DNA from: Bin75 sp965212135
GTDB lineage: Bacteria; Nitrospirota; Nitrospiria; Nitrospirales; UBA8639
Assembly (NCBI GenBank): GCA_965212135.1
Contig: OZ243044.1
Span: forward strand, 496,001 to 560,000
Direction of reading: 5' to 3'
DNA length: 64,000 nt
Each line of letters opens with the position of its first letter. The first letter of the stretch is position 1. The notes below the pieces were generated by a model. That model was not told the origin of the DNA. It did no database searches and was given only the letters and a program-made list of their open reading frames with translations. The position numbers and the translations under genes were made by a program. Shown piece by piece: positions 16,227 through 25,688 of the stretch.

Positions 16227-16571
16227 TTACGTCGTCCTGTTTGCCAGCTTTTTCTGAACCCAGGCTTCCCAGGATTTTCCCGAGGCCGTATCCTGCCCTG
16301 TAAAATGAATGCTTTGAATGTCGCGGCAGGAAATTTTCAGGGGAGCAGGGTTGTCCGATTGGAACATTTCGAGGTAGGCATCCGGGCCATCGGCGCCACG
16401 ATTGAAGACATAGCCGCAAAGGGATTCACGAGACTTGAGTGCAAGGGTCACGTCGCCTCGGTAATCAAACGCCCATTCAATGACGTTGAGCCATTCCTCG
16501 TGCGTGGTCGGGCGAAAGACCGCCCCCTGGCGGCTGTTTTCGGAAGGGGATTCAGTCGTCTCTTGAGACAT
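16227..16571 (-). CDS. Conserved-looking small protein of unknown function
   Basis: 114 residues from the ATG at 16571; the frame is open further upstream but would overlap hpnH. It is hydrophilic, without a signal or membrane segment, and has an EEWLNVIEWAFDYRGDVTLAL central block and a helical C-terminus (SGKSWEAWVQKKLAN). I do not recognise the family. It follows hpnH by 43 bases on the same strand, so co-transcription with hopanoid side-chain synthesis is possible. Confidence 0.55.
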   Translation of the reverse strand: MSQETTESPSENSRQGAVFRPTTHEEWLNVIEWAFDYRGDVTLALKSRESLCGYVFNRGADGPDAYLEMFQSDNPAPLKISCRDIQSIHFTGQDTASGKSWEAWVQKKLANRTT

Positions 16572-16614
16572 GGATGAATCGTGCCATCGAACGCAGGGGC
16601 AAAAACGAGGGGAA

Positions 16615-17631
16615 TCAGGTCGCGTTGGGAAAAAGCGTGGCCTTGACCGTTCCGGCAAATCCGGACCACGAACTGAATGTCTCCTCGACGGCCGAGGCTT
16701 CGTACCCGCAATGCACCATACAGTCCTTGCATTGTTCATTGCGCCCAACTCCGTACTGATCCCACGCGGTCTCGTCAAGCAAGGACTGAAAACTCCCCGC
16801 GTATCCGTCCTGCAAGAGGTAGCAGGGTTTTTGCCAGCCAAAAATATTATAGGTGGGATTCCCCCACGGCGTGCATTGATACTCGCGCTTACCCATTAAA
16901 AACTCCAAAAACAGGGGCGATTGGTTGAACCGCCACCGACGCTTTCGATTCGTGAGGAGATGAGAAAACAGTTCCTGCGTCCGATGCCGTTTTAAAAAGC
17001 TCTGTTGATCCGGAGCCTTTTCGTAACTGTAGCCGGGGGAAATCATCATGCCTTCCACCCCCAGATCCATCATCTCATCAAAAAAGGCCCGCACTCGTTC
17101 CGGATTCGCGTCGCTGAACAGGGTCGTGTTCGTGGTGACGCGAAACCCTTTTTGCAACGCGGTTTTGATCGCTCGCCTCGCGACGTCATAGACCCCGTCA
17201 CGGCAAACCGCGAGATCATGTTCATCGCGCAACCCATCCATGTGGATACTGAAGCTCAAATAGTCGGATGGCTCATAGTCGTCAATTTTACGTTCCAGGA
17301 GAATCGCGTTCGTGCACAAATACACGTATTTTTTTCGCTGCACCAGCCCTCGCACAATCTGCGACATCTCCGGATGGATGAGCGGTTCCCCGCCGGGAAT
17401 GCTGACAATCGGCGCACCGCATTCTTCAGCCGCCGCCCAGCATTGTTCCGGAGTCAACCGTCGGTCCAGCACGTGATCGGGATACTGGATTTTTCCACAC
17501 CCGGCACAGGCCAAATTGCACCGGAAGATCGGCTCCAGCATCAACACCAGCGGATAGCGTTGCACGCGCTTGAGTTTTTGCGAGATGACGTAACTCGCAA
17601 CGGTGAACATCTGGGAGAGAGGAACAGCCAT
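16615..17631 (-). CDS. hpnH: HpnH, adenosyl hopene synthase (radical SAM)
   Basis: A 338-residue radical SAM enzyme with the CxxxCxxC cluster motif as CNLACAGC (residues 38-45), followed by the GGEPLIHPEM block. HpnH adds 5'-deoxyadenosine to diploptene, the first step in extending hopanoids to C35. The C-terminal YNIFGWQKPCYLLQDGY and CKDCMVHCGYE blocks are typical of this family. It lies near the squalene-hopene cyclase operon on the same strand, separated by tRNA-Cys, ispG and dxs. Confidence 0.93.
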   Translation of the reverse strand: MAVPLSQMFTVASYVISQKLKRVQRYPLVLMLEPIFRCNLACAGCGKIQYPDHVLDRRLTPEQCWAAAEECGAPIVSIPGGEPLIHPEMSQIVRGLVQRKKYVYLCTNAILLERKIDDYEPSDYLSFSIHMDGLRDEHDLAVCRDGVYDVARRAIKTALQKGFRVTTNTTLFSDANPERVRAFFDEMMDLGVEGMMISPGYSYEKAPDQQSFLKRHRTQELFSHLLTNRKRRWRFNQSPLFLEFLMGKREYQCTPWGNPTYNIFGWQKPCYLLQDGYAGSFQSLLDETAWDQYGVGRNEQCKDCMVHCGYEASAVEETFSSWSGFAGTVKATLFPNAT

Positions 17632-17766
17632 GTGTTTTCAGAACCCTTTCTTCGCGTTATGGGTCTGCAAATACCGCACTCCACATCTTCCGCTTGCGAC
17701 ACCATCGAGACCTTCACCCATTTCGGTCAACCACAGGCCTCAAACGCGCACGGGCCGGGAAGGCAA

Positions 17767-17842
17767 TGGAGGCGCCGAGCGGAATCGAACCGCTGAATCG
17801 CAGTTTTGCAGACTGCTCCCTTAACCACTTGGGTACGGCGCC
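17767..17842 (-). tRNA. tRNA-Cys (GCA anticodon)
   Basis: The minus strand gives a cloverleaf: acceptor GGCGCCG with CGGCGCC, an anticodon stem GCAGT/ACTGC with loop CTGCAAA (anticodon GCA) and a T-arm GGTTCGATTCC. The CCA end is encoded at 17767-17769. Confidence 0.95.
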
Positions 17843-17946
17843 TGCGACGGCATTATAACGAGGCCATGGAACCCTGACAAGGAGACGGCACCCCACGCCC
17901 ACCGCACCCATGTTCCGTCAAAGCATTGCCCCTTGACCGTGGCGAG

Positions 17947-19128
17947 TCAGCTTGAGGGCAAAACGGGCAAGTCACGACTCACGGATGCAAAGGGAGAAAC
18001 CGCGGCAACAGGGGAAGCCTCCGAAGAAGAGGCTGGCGACGACTCGGAAGGCCCGCTTGCGTCGTGCTCTTCCAACGCCATCAACTCGACCTCGTCAACG
18101 AGCACGTCCACCAATTCTTCCGGCGGCACCTTTTTCACGAGTTTCCCTTTTTTGAACAAAATACCCATGCCCTGTCCTCCCGCAATGCCAATATCAGCTT
18201 CTTTGCCTTCACCGATACCGTTCACCACGCACCCAAGGACCGACACGTTCAAGGGCTTTGTAATATGACTCAACCGCTTTTCTATTTCACCGGCCATCCG
18301 CACCACGTCAATTTCCACCCGGCCACAGGTCGGACAGGCAATCACATTCACTCCCCGATGCCGCAGTTCCAGAGCCTTCAGAATTTCAAAACCGACCTTC
18401 ACTTCTTCCACGGGATCGGCGGCTAGCGACACTCTCAAGGTATCGCCGATGCCCTGGGACAATAACCATCCCAACCCAAGCGCGGATTTAACCGATCCGG
18501 TCATCGCCGTCCCGGCCTCGGTAATGCCAATATGCAGCGGATAATCGGATTGATGGGAAAATAACCAATAGGCGTCAATGGCCATGTGAACGTCAGAGGC
18601 TTTTAACGACACTTTCATATTGGTGAATCCCATATCCTCAATGGCATGGACGGCATTCAACGCTGACTCCGCCAGGGCCTCCGCAGTGGGATACCCGTAC
18701 TTCTCCAAAAGCGGGCGCTCCAACGAACCGCCGTTGACGCCAACGCGAAGGGGAATGCCGCGATCTTCAACCGCTTTAATGACTTCGGCCAAGCGCCACC
18801 ACGGCCCGATGTTGCCCGGATTAATGCGAACACAGTCCACCACTTGGGCGGCCTTGACCGCCAGACGATGGTCAAAATGAACGTCCGCAATTAAGGGAAT
18901 CGCCGTTTGGGATTTGATTTTGGGAAGGGCTTCGACGGCCTCCTGATCCGGCACCGCAACCCGCACCAGCTCACACCCAACCTGTTCCAACCGATGAATT
19001 TGTTCGACGGTTCCCTGCACGTCCCTCGGATGCGGGATGGTCATGGACTGGACGGAAATGGGGGCGTTCCCGCCAATCGTAACGGAACCCACCTGGGTTG
19101 GCTTGGTCTGTCGTCGGGTAATGCGCAT
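17947..19128 (-). CDS. ispG: 4-hydroxy-3-methylbut-2-enyl diphosphate synthase (IspG/GcpE)
   Basis: A 393-residue [4Fe-4S] enzyme of the MEP pathway that reduces MEcPP to HMBPP. Family blocks are clear: the N-terminal TIM-barrel start (PISVQSMTI), IADVHFDHRLA, RINPGNIG, the cluster-binding CPTCGR and the C-terminal CVVNGIGEG. The final 40 residues are Ser/Glu/Ala-rich and beyond the usual end. It lies 18 bases after dxs on the same strand, so two MEP-pathway genes are adjacent and feed the hopanoid genes upstream. Confidence 0.96.
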   Translation of the reverse strand: MRITRRQTKPTQVGSVTIGGNAPISVQSMTIPHPRDVQGTVEQIHRLEQVGCELVRVAVPDQEAVEALPKIKSQTAIPLIADVHFDHRLAVKAAQVVDCVRINPGNIGPWWRLAEVIKAVEDRGIPLRVGVNGGSLERPLLEKYGYPTAEALAESALNAVHAIEDMGFTNMKVSLKASDVHMAIDAYWLFSHQSDYPLHIGITEAGTAMTGSVKSALGLGWLLSQGIGDTLRVSLAADPVEEVKVGFEILKALELRHRGVNVIACPTCGRVEIDVVRMAGEIEKRLSHITKPLNVSVLGCVVNGIGEGKEADIGIAGGQGMGILFKKGKLVKKVPPEELVDVLVDEVELMALEEHDASGPSESSPASSSEASPVAAVSPFASVSRDLPVLPSS

Positions 19129-19146
19129 AAAACGAGAACCGCGTCG

Positions 19147-21042
19147 TCAGGCGAACTCGGTTTGGACGGAGACGTGAGCGAATAATTGTTTCGCGTGTCG
19201 GTAAATGCCGTCAGCCGTCAAATCATATTTCTCACGCAGGACGTCTTGAGGGCCTTGCTCAATGAACCGGTCAGGCAACCCCATGCATTTTGTCGGCACA
19301 TGGACCAGGCCTTCATCGGAAAGACACTCAAGGACGGCGGAACCAAAGCCACCCATTTTCGATGATTCTTCTATGGTGAGCAGGCACTTCACTTGCCTCG
19401 CCACGTCCCCAATCAAGTCACCATCAAGGGGTTTGACAAATCGCGCGTTAATCACCGAAACGGAAATCCCCTCTTGCTCCAGCCGCTCGGCCGCCTCCAT
19501 CGCCTGATGAACCATCACGCCTATCGCCACCAAGGCAAGGTCCGTCCCCTCTTGCACTAATGCCCCCTTGCCCAGCGGCAACACTTCCGGCACGGCGTCC
19601 ATGGCCACCCCTAGACTCGAACCACGAGGATAGCGAACCGCCACGGGTCGGTTATAACTGAGAGCGGACCTGACCATGTGCTGTAATTCATTTTCGTCCG
19701 CCGGGGCCATAATCACCATGTTCGGCATATGCCGAAGGTATGCAAAATCAAAGGCCCCATGGTGCGTGGCCCCGTCCTCGGCCACGAGTCCGCCTCGGTC
19801 AATACAGAACGTCACCGGAAGATTCTGCGTGGCCACGTCATGAATGACTTGGTCATACGCCCGTTGCAGAAAGGTGGAATAAATGGGAATCACCGGCCGC
19901 AGGCCTTGCGCGGCCAAGCCCGCGGCAAACGTCACGGCATGTTGCTCGGCAATCCCCACGTCATAGAATCGCCCAGGAAAAGCCTGCCTGAACGGCGTCA
20001 ACCCGGTCCCTTCGCACATCGCCGCTGTAATCGCCACAATGCGGGTATCTTCTTTAGCCAATCGAAGAAGCGTGTCAATGACGACGGCGCTGTATGAGGG
20101 TCGCGTCGCCTGTCTCCTGGGGGTCCCCGTGTCGCGGTCAAAGGGCGCACTGGCATGAAACCACACGGGATCTTTCATGGCCGGTTCATAGCCCAACCCT
20201 TTTTTGGTGACCACGTGCAATAAGGTCGGGCCGTTCAGTTTCAGCACGTTGTGTAGCGTGGGCAACAAATGTCCGAAATTGTGGCCGTCAATCGGACCGA
20301 CGTACCGCAGTCCCAGTTCCTCAAACAGCAACCCAGGCAACAGCAGTCCTTTGGCCAACTCTTGAGCCCGGCTCGCTATTTTCTTAACCGGCTCCCCAAT
20401 CTGCGGAACCAAGTCCAAAACTTGATTCGTTTCTTCGTTGATGCGAGTACACAATGTACCGGTAATCGTCCGGTTTAAATAGGCGGAAAGCGCTCCGACG
20501 TTTTTCGAAATTGACATTTGATTGTCGTTCAAAACCACCAACAGGTCTTTCTGCAACTCACCGGCGTGCTGAAGGCCCTCAAGCGTTAAGCCCGCCGTTA
20601 ACGCGCCATCGCCGACGACACAGACGACCTTATGCGATTGTTGGCGTTGTTCGCGGGCGGCCACAAACCCCACGGCCGCCGAGACGCCGGTACCCGCATG
20701 ACCGGCATCAAACATGTCGTAGATACTTTCTTCCCGCTTGCAAAACCCGCTTAATCCGCCAAATTGACGAATCGTGGCAAATTGATCTCGACGCCCGGTC
20801 AACAGCTTATGGGCATAGGTTTGATTGCTGGTATCCCAGACAATCACATCCTCGGGAGTGTTCAGCACGTAATGGAGCGTCACCGTCAATTCAACGACGC
20901 CAAGGTTGGAGGCAAGATGCCCGCCAACGTTCGAGATGACGGAAACAATAGACTCCCGGATTTCCTGGCAGAGCTGTGAAAACTGCCCAGGAGACAATTT
21001 TTTGAGATCAGCGGGGCTTTCAATCATTTTCAGGAGAGACAT
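19147..21042 (-). CDS. dxs: 1-deoxy-D-xylulose-5-phosphate synthase
   Basis: A 631-residue thiamine-diphosphate enzyme making DXP from pyruvate and glyceraldehyde-3-phosphate, the entry to the MEP isoprenoid pathway. Visible motifs include the GHxxY-type TYAHKLLTGR start block, the TPP-binding GDGALTAGLTLEGL...NDNQMSIS region, RFYDVGIAEQHAVTFAAGLA with the catalytic Glu, and the C-terminal transketolase domain. Length fits the family. It is in the minus-strand run from squalene-hopene cyclase to ispG, about 217 bases after hpnM, so it may share or add a promoter. Confidence 0.97.
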   Translation of the reverse strand: MSLLKMIESPADLKKLSPGQFSQLCQEIRESIVSVISNVGGHLASNLGVVELTVTLHYVLNTPEDVIVWDTSNQTYAHKLLTGRRDQFATIRQFGGLSGFCKREESIYDMFDAGHAGTGVSAAVGFVAAREQRQQSHKVVCVVGDGALTAGLTLEGLQHAGELQKDLLVVLNDNQMSISKNVGALSAYLNRTITGTLCTRINEETNQVLDLVPQIGEPVKKIASRAQELAKGLLLPGLLFEELGLRYVGPIDGHNFGHLLPTLHNVLKLNGPTLLHVVTKKGLGYEPAMKDPVWFHASAPFDRDTGTPRRQATRPSYSAVVIDTLLRLAKEDTRIVAITAAMCEGTGLTPFRQAFPGRFYDVGIAEQHAVTFAAGLAAQGLRPVIPIYSTFLQRAYDQVIHDVATQNLPVTFCIDRGGLVAEDGATHHGAFDFAYLRHMPNMVIMAPADENELQHMVRSALSYNRPVAVRYPRGSSLGVAMDAVPEVLPLGKGALVQEGTDLALVAIGVMVHQAMEAAERLEQEGISVSVINARFVKPLDGDLIGDVARQVKCLLTIEESSKMGGFGSAVLECLSDEGLVHVPTKCMGLPDRFIEQGPQDVLREKYDLTADGIYRHAKQLFAHVSVQTEFA

Positions 21043-21259
21043 CGCCTATCCTCTCATCAGCAACACTGCAAGCAACACCACGAACGGTCTGGCTGATGGA
21101 AAATCCATGAAAAGCCGTAGTTTGGCAACCGTATGGGACGATGTCAAGCAAGCAGTCCGACGAAATCCCGGCAAGCGGTTCCTGGCATTGTTCAATCTGT
21201 GCAGAAGGCAACGTGCAGACCGCGTGGCAACGAAGGGACAAAAGAAGATCCGGCACACT

Positions 21260-21928
21260 TCAAGGAGAGGACAACTTGCTTCGCAATTTCTCAAAAAGAC
21301 CTGCCACCGATTTGGCCTTGATGATCCGGTCAAATTGGCCTCGAAAATTTTTGACTAAACTGATGCCGTCAATAACCACGTCATACACTTTCCAGCTATT
21401 CGAACGTTTCAGTAAACGATAATTGACGAGCAACTCGATATCGTTGGAAACCACCTTCGTCTGCACCTCCGCAAACTCTCCCTTTCTCCGTTCTTTGAGG
21501 TATGTGATTTGCTCACCGGAATAACTGTCAACGTTCCTGGCGTACGTGTGCGAGAGAAATCGCTGGAAGAGGCGCACAAATTCTGTCCGTTGGGTTGCAT
21601 CCAATGTCCCCCAATGTCTTCCCAAGGTCCTTTTGCCCATTTCTTTGTAGTCGAAACGCTGTTCGATGATGCGCTCCAGGGTATTCAATCGCTCCCGGGA
21701 TCGTTCAGACCCTTTGAGTGATGCATCTCCCAGTACCTGCAACACCCGATCAAGGGTCCCTTGCATGGCTTCTGTGGCGGATTCCGCCCCCGCCTCGGCG
21801 ACGACGAAGAGCGAGAACACTCCCATCATCAGCAATCCGGGAATGCCGACGCCAAGCAGTCCTCGGGTCGTTGTGGCCACGGCTCTGGCTGCTGATGGTC
21901 TCTGATGCATCACGCGGTTAGTGCTCAT
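21260..21928 (-). CDS. hpnM: HpnM / MlaC-family periplasmic lipid-binding protein
   Basis: About 222 residues with an N-terminal hydrophobic signal (around GLLGVGIPGLLMMGVFSLFV) and a MlaC/Ttg2D domain (RFDYKEMGKRTLGRHW, then the NYRLLKRSNSWKVYDVVIDGISLVKNFR signature). MlaC proteins carry phospholipids between membranes; the hopanoid-linked copies (HpnM) are thought to handle hopanoids. The ATG at 21928 is chosen since it overlaps the hpnG stop by 11 bases; upstream and downstream ATGs exist and none has a good ribosome site. Confidence 0.85.
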   Translation of the reverse strand: MSTNRVMHQRPSAARAVATTTRGLLGVGIPGLLMMGVFSLFVVAEAGAESATEAMQGTLDRVLQVLGDASLKGSERSRERLNTLERIIEQRFDYKEMGKRTLGRHWGTLDATQRTEFVRLFQRFLSHTYARNVDSYSGEQITYLKERRKGEFAEVQTKVVSNDIELLVNYRLLKRSNSWKVYDVVIDGISLVKNFRGQFDRIIKAKSVAGLFEKLRSKLSSP

Positions 21929-22643
21929 CGGCGCGTTGCGTTTCCGATAACAGCAAAAAGAACGTTTCAAAAAATTGAGTCAGCCTGGCCGACGCCACAT
22001 TTTTTTGCCGGCGCAGCCGATTGAAAGCCGGCCATACCACGGGGGTGGTCACGACGGCCCACACCCCTCGCAGCATGGTGGCGGGCTGGCAAAGCAGAGA
22101 CAGGCCAAGGGGCAGGTCTTCCTCCGCAAGATCTGAAATCGAGCGGAGTACAAAAAAGGGAATGCCGTGTCGCGCGGCAGCCGTTCCGATCGCCGCACTT
22201 TCCATGTCCACACCACGTGCTTCACAGGCACGACCAATGGACTGCTTGTCTTGGGCCAATCCTGCCATAGTCCGAACCGTCACGACCCGCCCGGGCAACA
22301 CGGCATGCTCTGCTAATTGTGCCGCATCCTGAGCCTTTTGTCGATAGAATGCGCTACAGGCAGTAGAGGAATCGGGGAAAGAACCCATGACGTCCGATGG
22401 ACGGCAGACAACCTGCTGCGGCATCACCAAATCACCAATATGTGCGGGAACCAAGGCGCCGGCGAACCCTGAAGAAATAAACACGGTCCAAGGTCTTTGG
22501 GTTGCAACCGCCTGACAGGCAACCCAGGCGTTCGCCAGCCCAATCCCCGTTTGGATGACAGCGACGAAACAGGAAGGGTGTTCCCATCCACACCATTTGA
22601 CCCCGTTGACCCGCTCCACACGGCTTGTTGGCAACGCGCGCAC
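21918..22643 (-). CDS. hpnG: HpnG-like hopanoid-associated nucleoside phosphorylase
   Basis: A member of the PNP/UDP phosphorylase (MTAN) superfamily, 241 residues from GTG 22643. Family features are FISSGFAGALVP, and VDMESAAIGTAAARHGIPFFVLRSISD, the ribose-binding Met-Glu segment. HpnG removes adenine from adenosylhopane, giving ribosylhopane. The true N-terminus probably lies upstream: the frame continues with an IAVFVATPWEF stretch that looks like the family's first beta strand, but no ATG, GTG or TTG precedes it there (CTG at 22694 or ATT at 22685 are candidates). It lies between squalene-hopene cyclase and hpnM. Confidence 0.85.
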   Translation of the reverse strand: MRALPTSRVERVNGVKWCGWEHPSCFVAVIQTGIGLANAWVACQAVATQRPWTVFISSGFAGALVPAHIGDLVMPQQVVCRPSDVMGSFPDSSTACSAFYRQKAQDAAQLAEHAVLPGRVVTVRTMAGLAQDKQSIGRACEARGVDMESAAIGTAAARHGIPFFVLRSISDLAEEDLPLGLSLLCQPATMLRGVWAVVTTPVVWPAFNRLRRQKNVASARLTQFFETFFLLLSETQRADEH

Positions 22644-22748
22644 AATGGCTTGAAATTCCCAAGGGGTCGCGACAAAGACGGCAATCTGCTCCAGAAAGCA
22701 CTCCGGAAAATGGTGAAGACGGAAAGAATGGCGGCCATGCGCCAGAGG

Positions 22749-24917
22749 CTACGACCGGTTCCCGGCTAATTGGGCGATGTGTTTCAATGCTTTAGCCTTC
22801 TCCTGTCCGTGCATCCGAATGTTACGATACATAGCCAGCGCCCACATGGGGAAATATTTACTGTACCCATGATAACGAAGATAGAAGACCCGAGGAAAGC
22901 CCGTGCCGGTATGGAATGGCTCGACCCACGTCCCGTTGTCCAGTTGCTGGCGAAGCAGAAAATTCACTCCTCGCACGACACTCAAGGAATCCGAGGCGCC
23001 CGTGGCCAATAAAGCCATGAGAGCCCACGACGTTTGTGAGGGGGTACTGTCGCCTTCTCCCGCCCACGTCTGGTCGGCATACGACAGGCAGGATTCCCCC
23101 CATCCGCCGTCCACGTTTTGTTTGGATTCCAGCCAGACCACGGCACGTTGAATCCATGGAGCGGACATCGTCTCGCCAATAGCCTGAAGGCCGGTCAGGA
23201 CACACCAGGTGCCATACAGGTAATTGATTCCCCAGCGCCCATACCAACTGCCATCAGCTTCCTGCTCGCGGCGCAGAAATTCAATGGCCGGGGCCACGGC
23301 AGGGTGGGATCGGTCATAGCCCAACACACCAAGCATCTCCAGACACCGCCCCGTTAAGTCCGCCGTGGGCGGATCAAGCAACGCCTGATGATCCGCAAAG
23401 GGAATCTTGTTGAAAATCAGCCGGTCATTGTCTCGATCATAGGCTCCCCACCCGCCATTGGAACTTTGCATGGCCAACACCCACCGACTCCCCCGCCGAA
23501 TGGCTTCATCACGGTCAGCGGGCTGCAGAGGCGAGAGCTTTGCCAGGGCGGTCACGACTGCGGCCGTATCATCAACGTCGGGATACCAGTCATTTTCGAA
23601 TTGAAAACACCATCCGCCGGGTTTGGCCGAGGGAGAAGACACGATCCAATCCCCCACCTGCTCCGTTTGGCGGGAACGCAACCAGGCAGCGGCACGAATC
23701 AGCGCCCCATGCTGAACGGAGAGGCCTCGCTCCATGAGGGCCCTGATGGTTAAGGCCGTATCCCAAACGGGGGAATGGCAAGGCTGGAGGTGAAGGGTCG
23801 CCGGCGTCTGCCAGTCGGCTGAACTCGGCGTGTCAATCTCCAACGCCTCAATTGCTCGCAGCGTTTTTTGGATCAATGGATGGCTCACGGGATAGCCAAG
23901 AGCCACCAAGGCAAAGACCGAATTGGCCATGGCGGGATAAATGGCCCCAAGGCCTCCTTCGCCCCGCATATGCTCCAGCAACCAAGCCTCGGCTTTCTTC
24001 ACCGCTTTTTTTCGTACGGACAGCAGCGCATATTTTTCATAGATTTTGAGGACGGCATCACTCCAGACAAAAAAGTTTCGCCAACTCATGAACTCGCAAT
24101 CTTTCTGAAACGGGGGCATCTTGCGATAGTTCACCCGATTCGGAGCCACACAAAATAACTCTTCAATCCCCTGCGCCGCGGCAATCCGGCATTCCCGGCG
24201 AAAGGCAAAAACGATGAGCAACGGCACGATAATGACTCTTGACCAATAGGAGACGGCATAGACATTAAAATAACATCCTTGAGGCACCAGCATGATTTCG
24301 GGCGGCATGCTCGGGATGCCTCTCCAATCGTATTGTCCAAACAAGGCCAACGTGATTTTCGTAAACACATTGGCCGCAATCACGCCGCCTTTCTCCAGAA
24401 TGGCTCGCCGGGCTCGACACATGCCCGGATCGTCCTGCGAAACCCCGGCCAGCTTCAAGGCAAAGTACGCTTTGACTGACGCACTGACGTCCATGGGGCC
24501 TCCGATATAAATCGGCCACCCCCCGCCTGCCAGTTGAGTCTTTTGAAGATAGAGAACCATTTTGGCTTCCCGTTCGGCATCAACCGCACCGATATACCGA
24601 CGCAACATCAAATACTCTGAGGTCAACGTCGTATCCGCCTCTAATTCCTCGGCCCAATAACCTGCTTCGGGATGCTGTCGCTGGAAGAACCAGGCCTGAC
24701 TCCGCGACAACGCTTCTTCGACGGCTTCAGCATGGCCAACGGTTGCGTAGCCGGAACGGCCGGGCAACCGTTCCGGAGCCTTCTCCACGGCTGGGTTATT
24801 CGAAACCAACTTCAGTGAAGCGCCGCAGGGTTTCCACGGATGTGACCGGAAGCTGGGAGGGACAGAAGAAAAAAAGCTGTCGGACAGTCGAACCAGAAGA
24901 TTCTTGAGAAGATCCAT
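22749..24917 (-). CDS. shc: Squalene-hopene cyclase
   Basis: About 722 residues from the ATG at 24917; an in-frame upstream ATG at 24983 would add 22 residues. The enzyme cyclises squalene to hopene/hopanol at the membrane. The catalytic DVDDTA motif is present, and multiple QW-type repeats are seen (QSSNGGWGAYD, QEADGSWYGRWG, QNVDGGWGESC, QLDNGTWVEP). Hopene is then modified by HpnH and HpnG, encoded nearby. A good sigma-70-like promoter with an extended -10 lies about 100 bases upstream. Confidence 0.96.
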   Translation of the reverse strand: MDLLKNLLVRLSDSFFSSVPPSFRSHPWKPCGASLKLVSNNPAVEKAPERLPGRSGYATVGHAEAVEEALSRSQAWFFQRQHPEAGYWAEELEADTTLTSEYLMLRRYIGAVDAEREAKMVLYLQKTQLAGGGWPIYIGGPMDVSASVKAYFALKLAGVSQDDPGMCRARRAILEKGGVIAANVFTKITLALFGQYDWRGIPSMPPEIMLVPQGCYFNVYAVSYWSRVIIVPLLIVFAFRRECRIAAAQGIEELFCVAPNRVNYRKMPPFQKDCEFMSWRNFFVWSDAVLKIYEKYALLSVRKKAVKKAEAWLLEHMRGEGGLGAIYPAMANSVFALVALGYPVSHPLIQKTLRAIEALEIDTPSSADWQTPATLHLQPCHSPVWDTALTIRALMERGLSVQHGALIRAAAWLRSRQTEQVGDWIVSSPSAKPGGWCFQFENDWYPDVDDTAAVVTALAKLSPLQPADRDEAIRRGSRWVLAMQSSNGGWGAYDRDNDRLIFNKIPFADHQALLDPPTADLTGRCLEMLGVLGYDRSHPAVAPAIEFLRREQEADGSWYGRWGINYLYGTWCVLTGLQAIGETMSAPWIQRAVVWLESKQNVDGGWGESCLSYADQTWAGEGDSTPSQTSWALMALLATGASDSLSVVRGVNFLLRQQLDNGTWVEPFHTGTGFPRVFYLRYHGYSKYFPMWALAMYRNIRMHGQEKAKALKHIAQLAGNRS

Positions 24918-25014
24918 AACCGAATCGTATGACAAAAGAGGGTACGTCGAGAAAGAGCCGTGTCTGGTGGCCTCACACCCCAACCTTGGGCAATGGCGCC
25001 CAGAGAATCAATGG

Positions 25015-25044
25015 CTTATAGCAGACTCTCTCACAGAGAGTCAA
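25015..25044 (-). promoter_or_regulatory. Probable sigma-70 promoter for the shc operon, with a hairpin in the spacer
   Basis: On the minus strand, TTGACT (25039-25044) and TATAAG (25015-25020) are separated by 18 bases, with TG one base before the -10 (extended -10). The spacer and part of the -35 form a perfect inverted repeat, GACTCTCT / AGAGAGTC with a 3-base loop (25024-25042), that could be an operator or the transcription end of the pilin gene. It precedes the squalene-hopene cyclase start by about 100 bases. Confidence 0.5.
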
Positions 25045-25080
25045 GTATCGGAGACGAGCGGCAGGGCACGCGAGATGTGG

Positions 25081-25527
25081 CTATAACGCGACATCATTCG
25101 TCACGTTCAGCAAGGTTTTCTTCTCATCAATAGTCCACACGTCACAGGTCGCATCACCGTCAAGGTTGGCAATCGCAACTGCCGTAAAACCGCTGGCGGA
25201 AACCTGATCTAGGGAAGACGCCTGACACGACGCGGGCAAGACTCCCACATTACTCGTTCCCAATTCGTAGTAATACCGTTGCGAGGTCCCTGTCACGGCA
25301 AAACCGATCGCGTTGAAATCGTCGATATATTTGTTATTTTCGGCAAAATACGACAACTCACCCGTATGAATCGCCACCAAGTTGCCTTTGGCTTCCGATT
25401 GTTTGGCCCGAGCTTGGTATCTCAGAAAATTCGGAATGGCAATGGCCGCCAAAATACCGATGAGAGCCACAACAATCATTAACTCGACCAAGCTAAACCC
25501 GCGCTGCTGGTGAATGACAGATAACAT
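25081..25527 (-). CDS. pilA: Type IV pilin / prepilin-type protein
   Basis: 148 residues from ATG 25527, which has an AGGAGG site six bases upstream. The short basic leader ends in Gly before the prepilin peptidase site (QRG/FSLVELMIVVALIGIL), with the conserved Glu at +5 of the mature protein and a hydrophobic N-terminal helix. The AIAIPNFLRYQARAKQSEAK continuation is typical of PilA-type major pilins. Two Cys in the C-terminal half could form the pilin disulfide loop. No pil assembly genes are near. Confidence 0.92.
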   Translation of the reverse strand: MLSVIHQQRGFSLVELMIVVALIGILAAIAIPNFLRYQARAKQSEAKGNLVAIHTGELSYFAENNKYIDDFNAIGFAVTGTSQRYYYELGTSNVGVLPASCQASSLDQVSASGFTAVAIANLDGDATCDVWTIDEKKTLLNVTNDVAL

Positions 25528-25688
25528 ACGTTTCCTCCTGTACCATGAGCCACCGCTTCCCCGCACGGCACCGCGCGGCAGGCACTGGCTGATTACCGAC
25601 TGCAGTCCGCCTTGGGAACGGAAGGCCCCGGCAATGGCCGAAGCCGAATCACGGCTCACGTGAACCCGATCTTCCAATGGCGTCCCAT

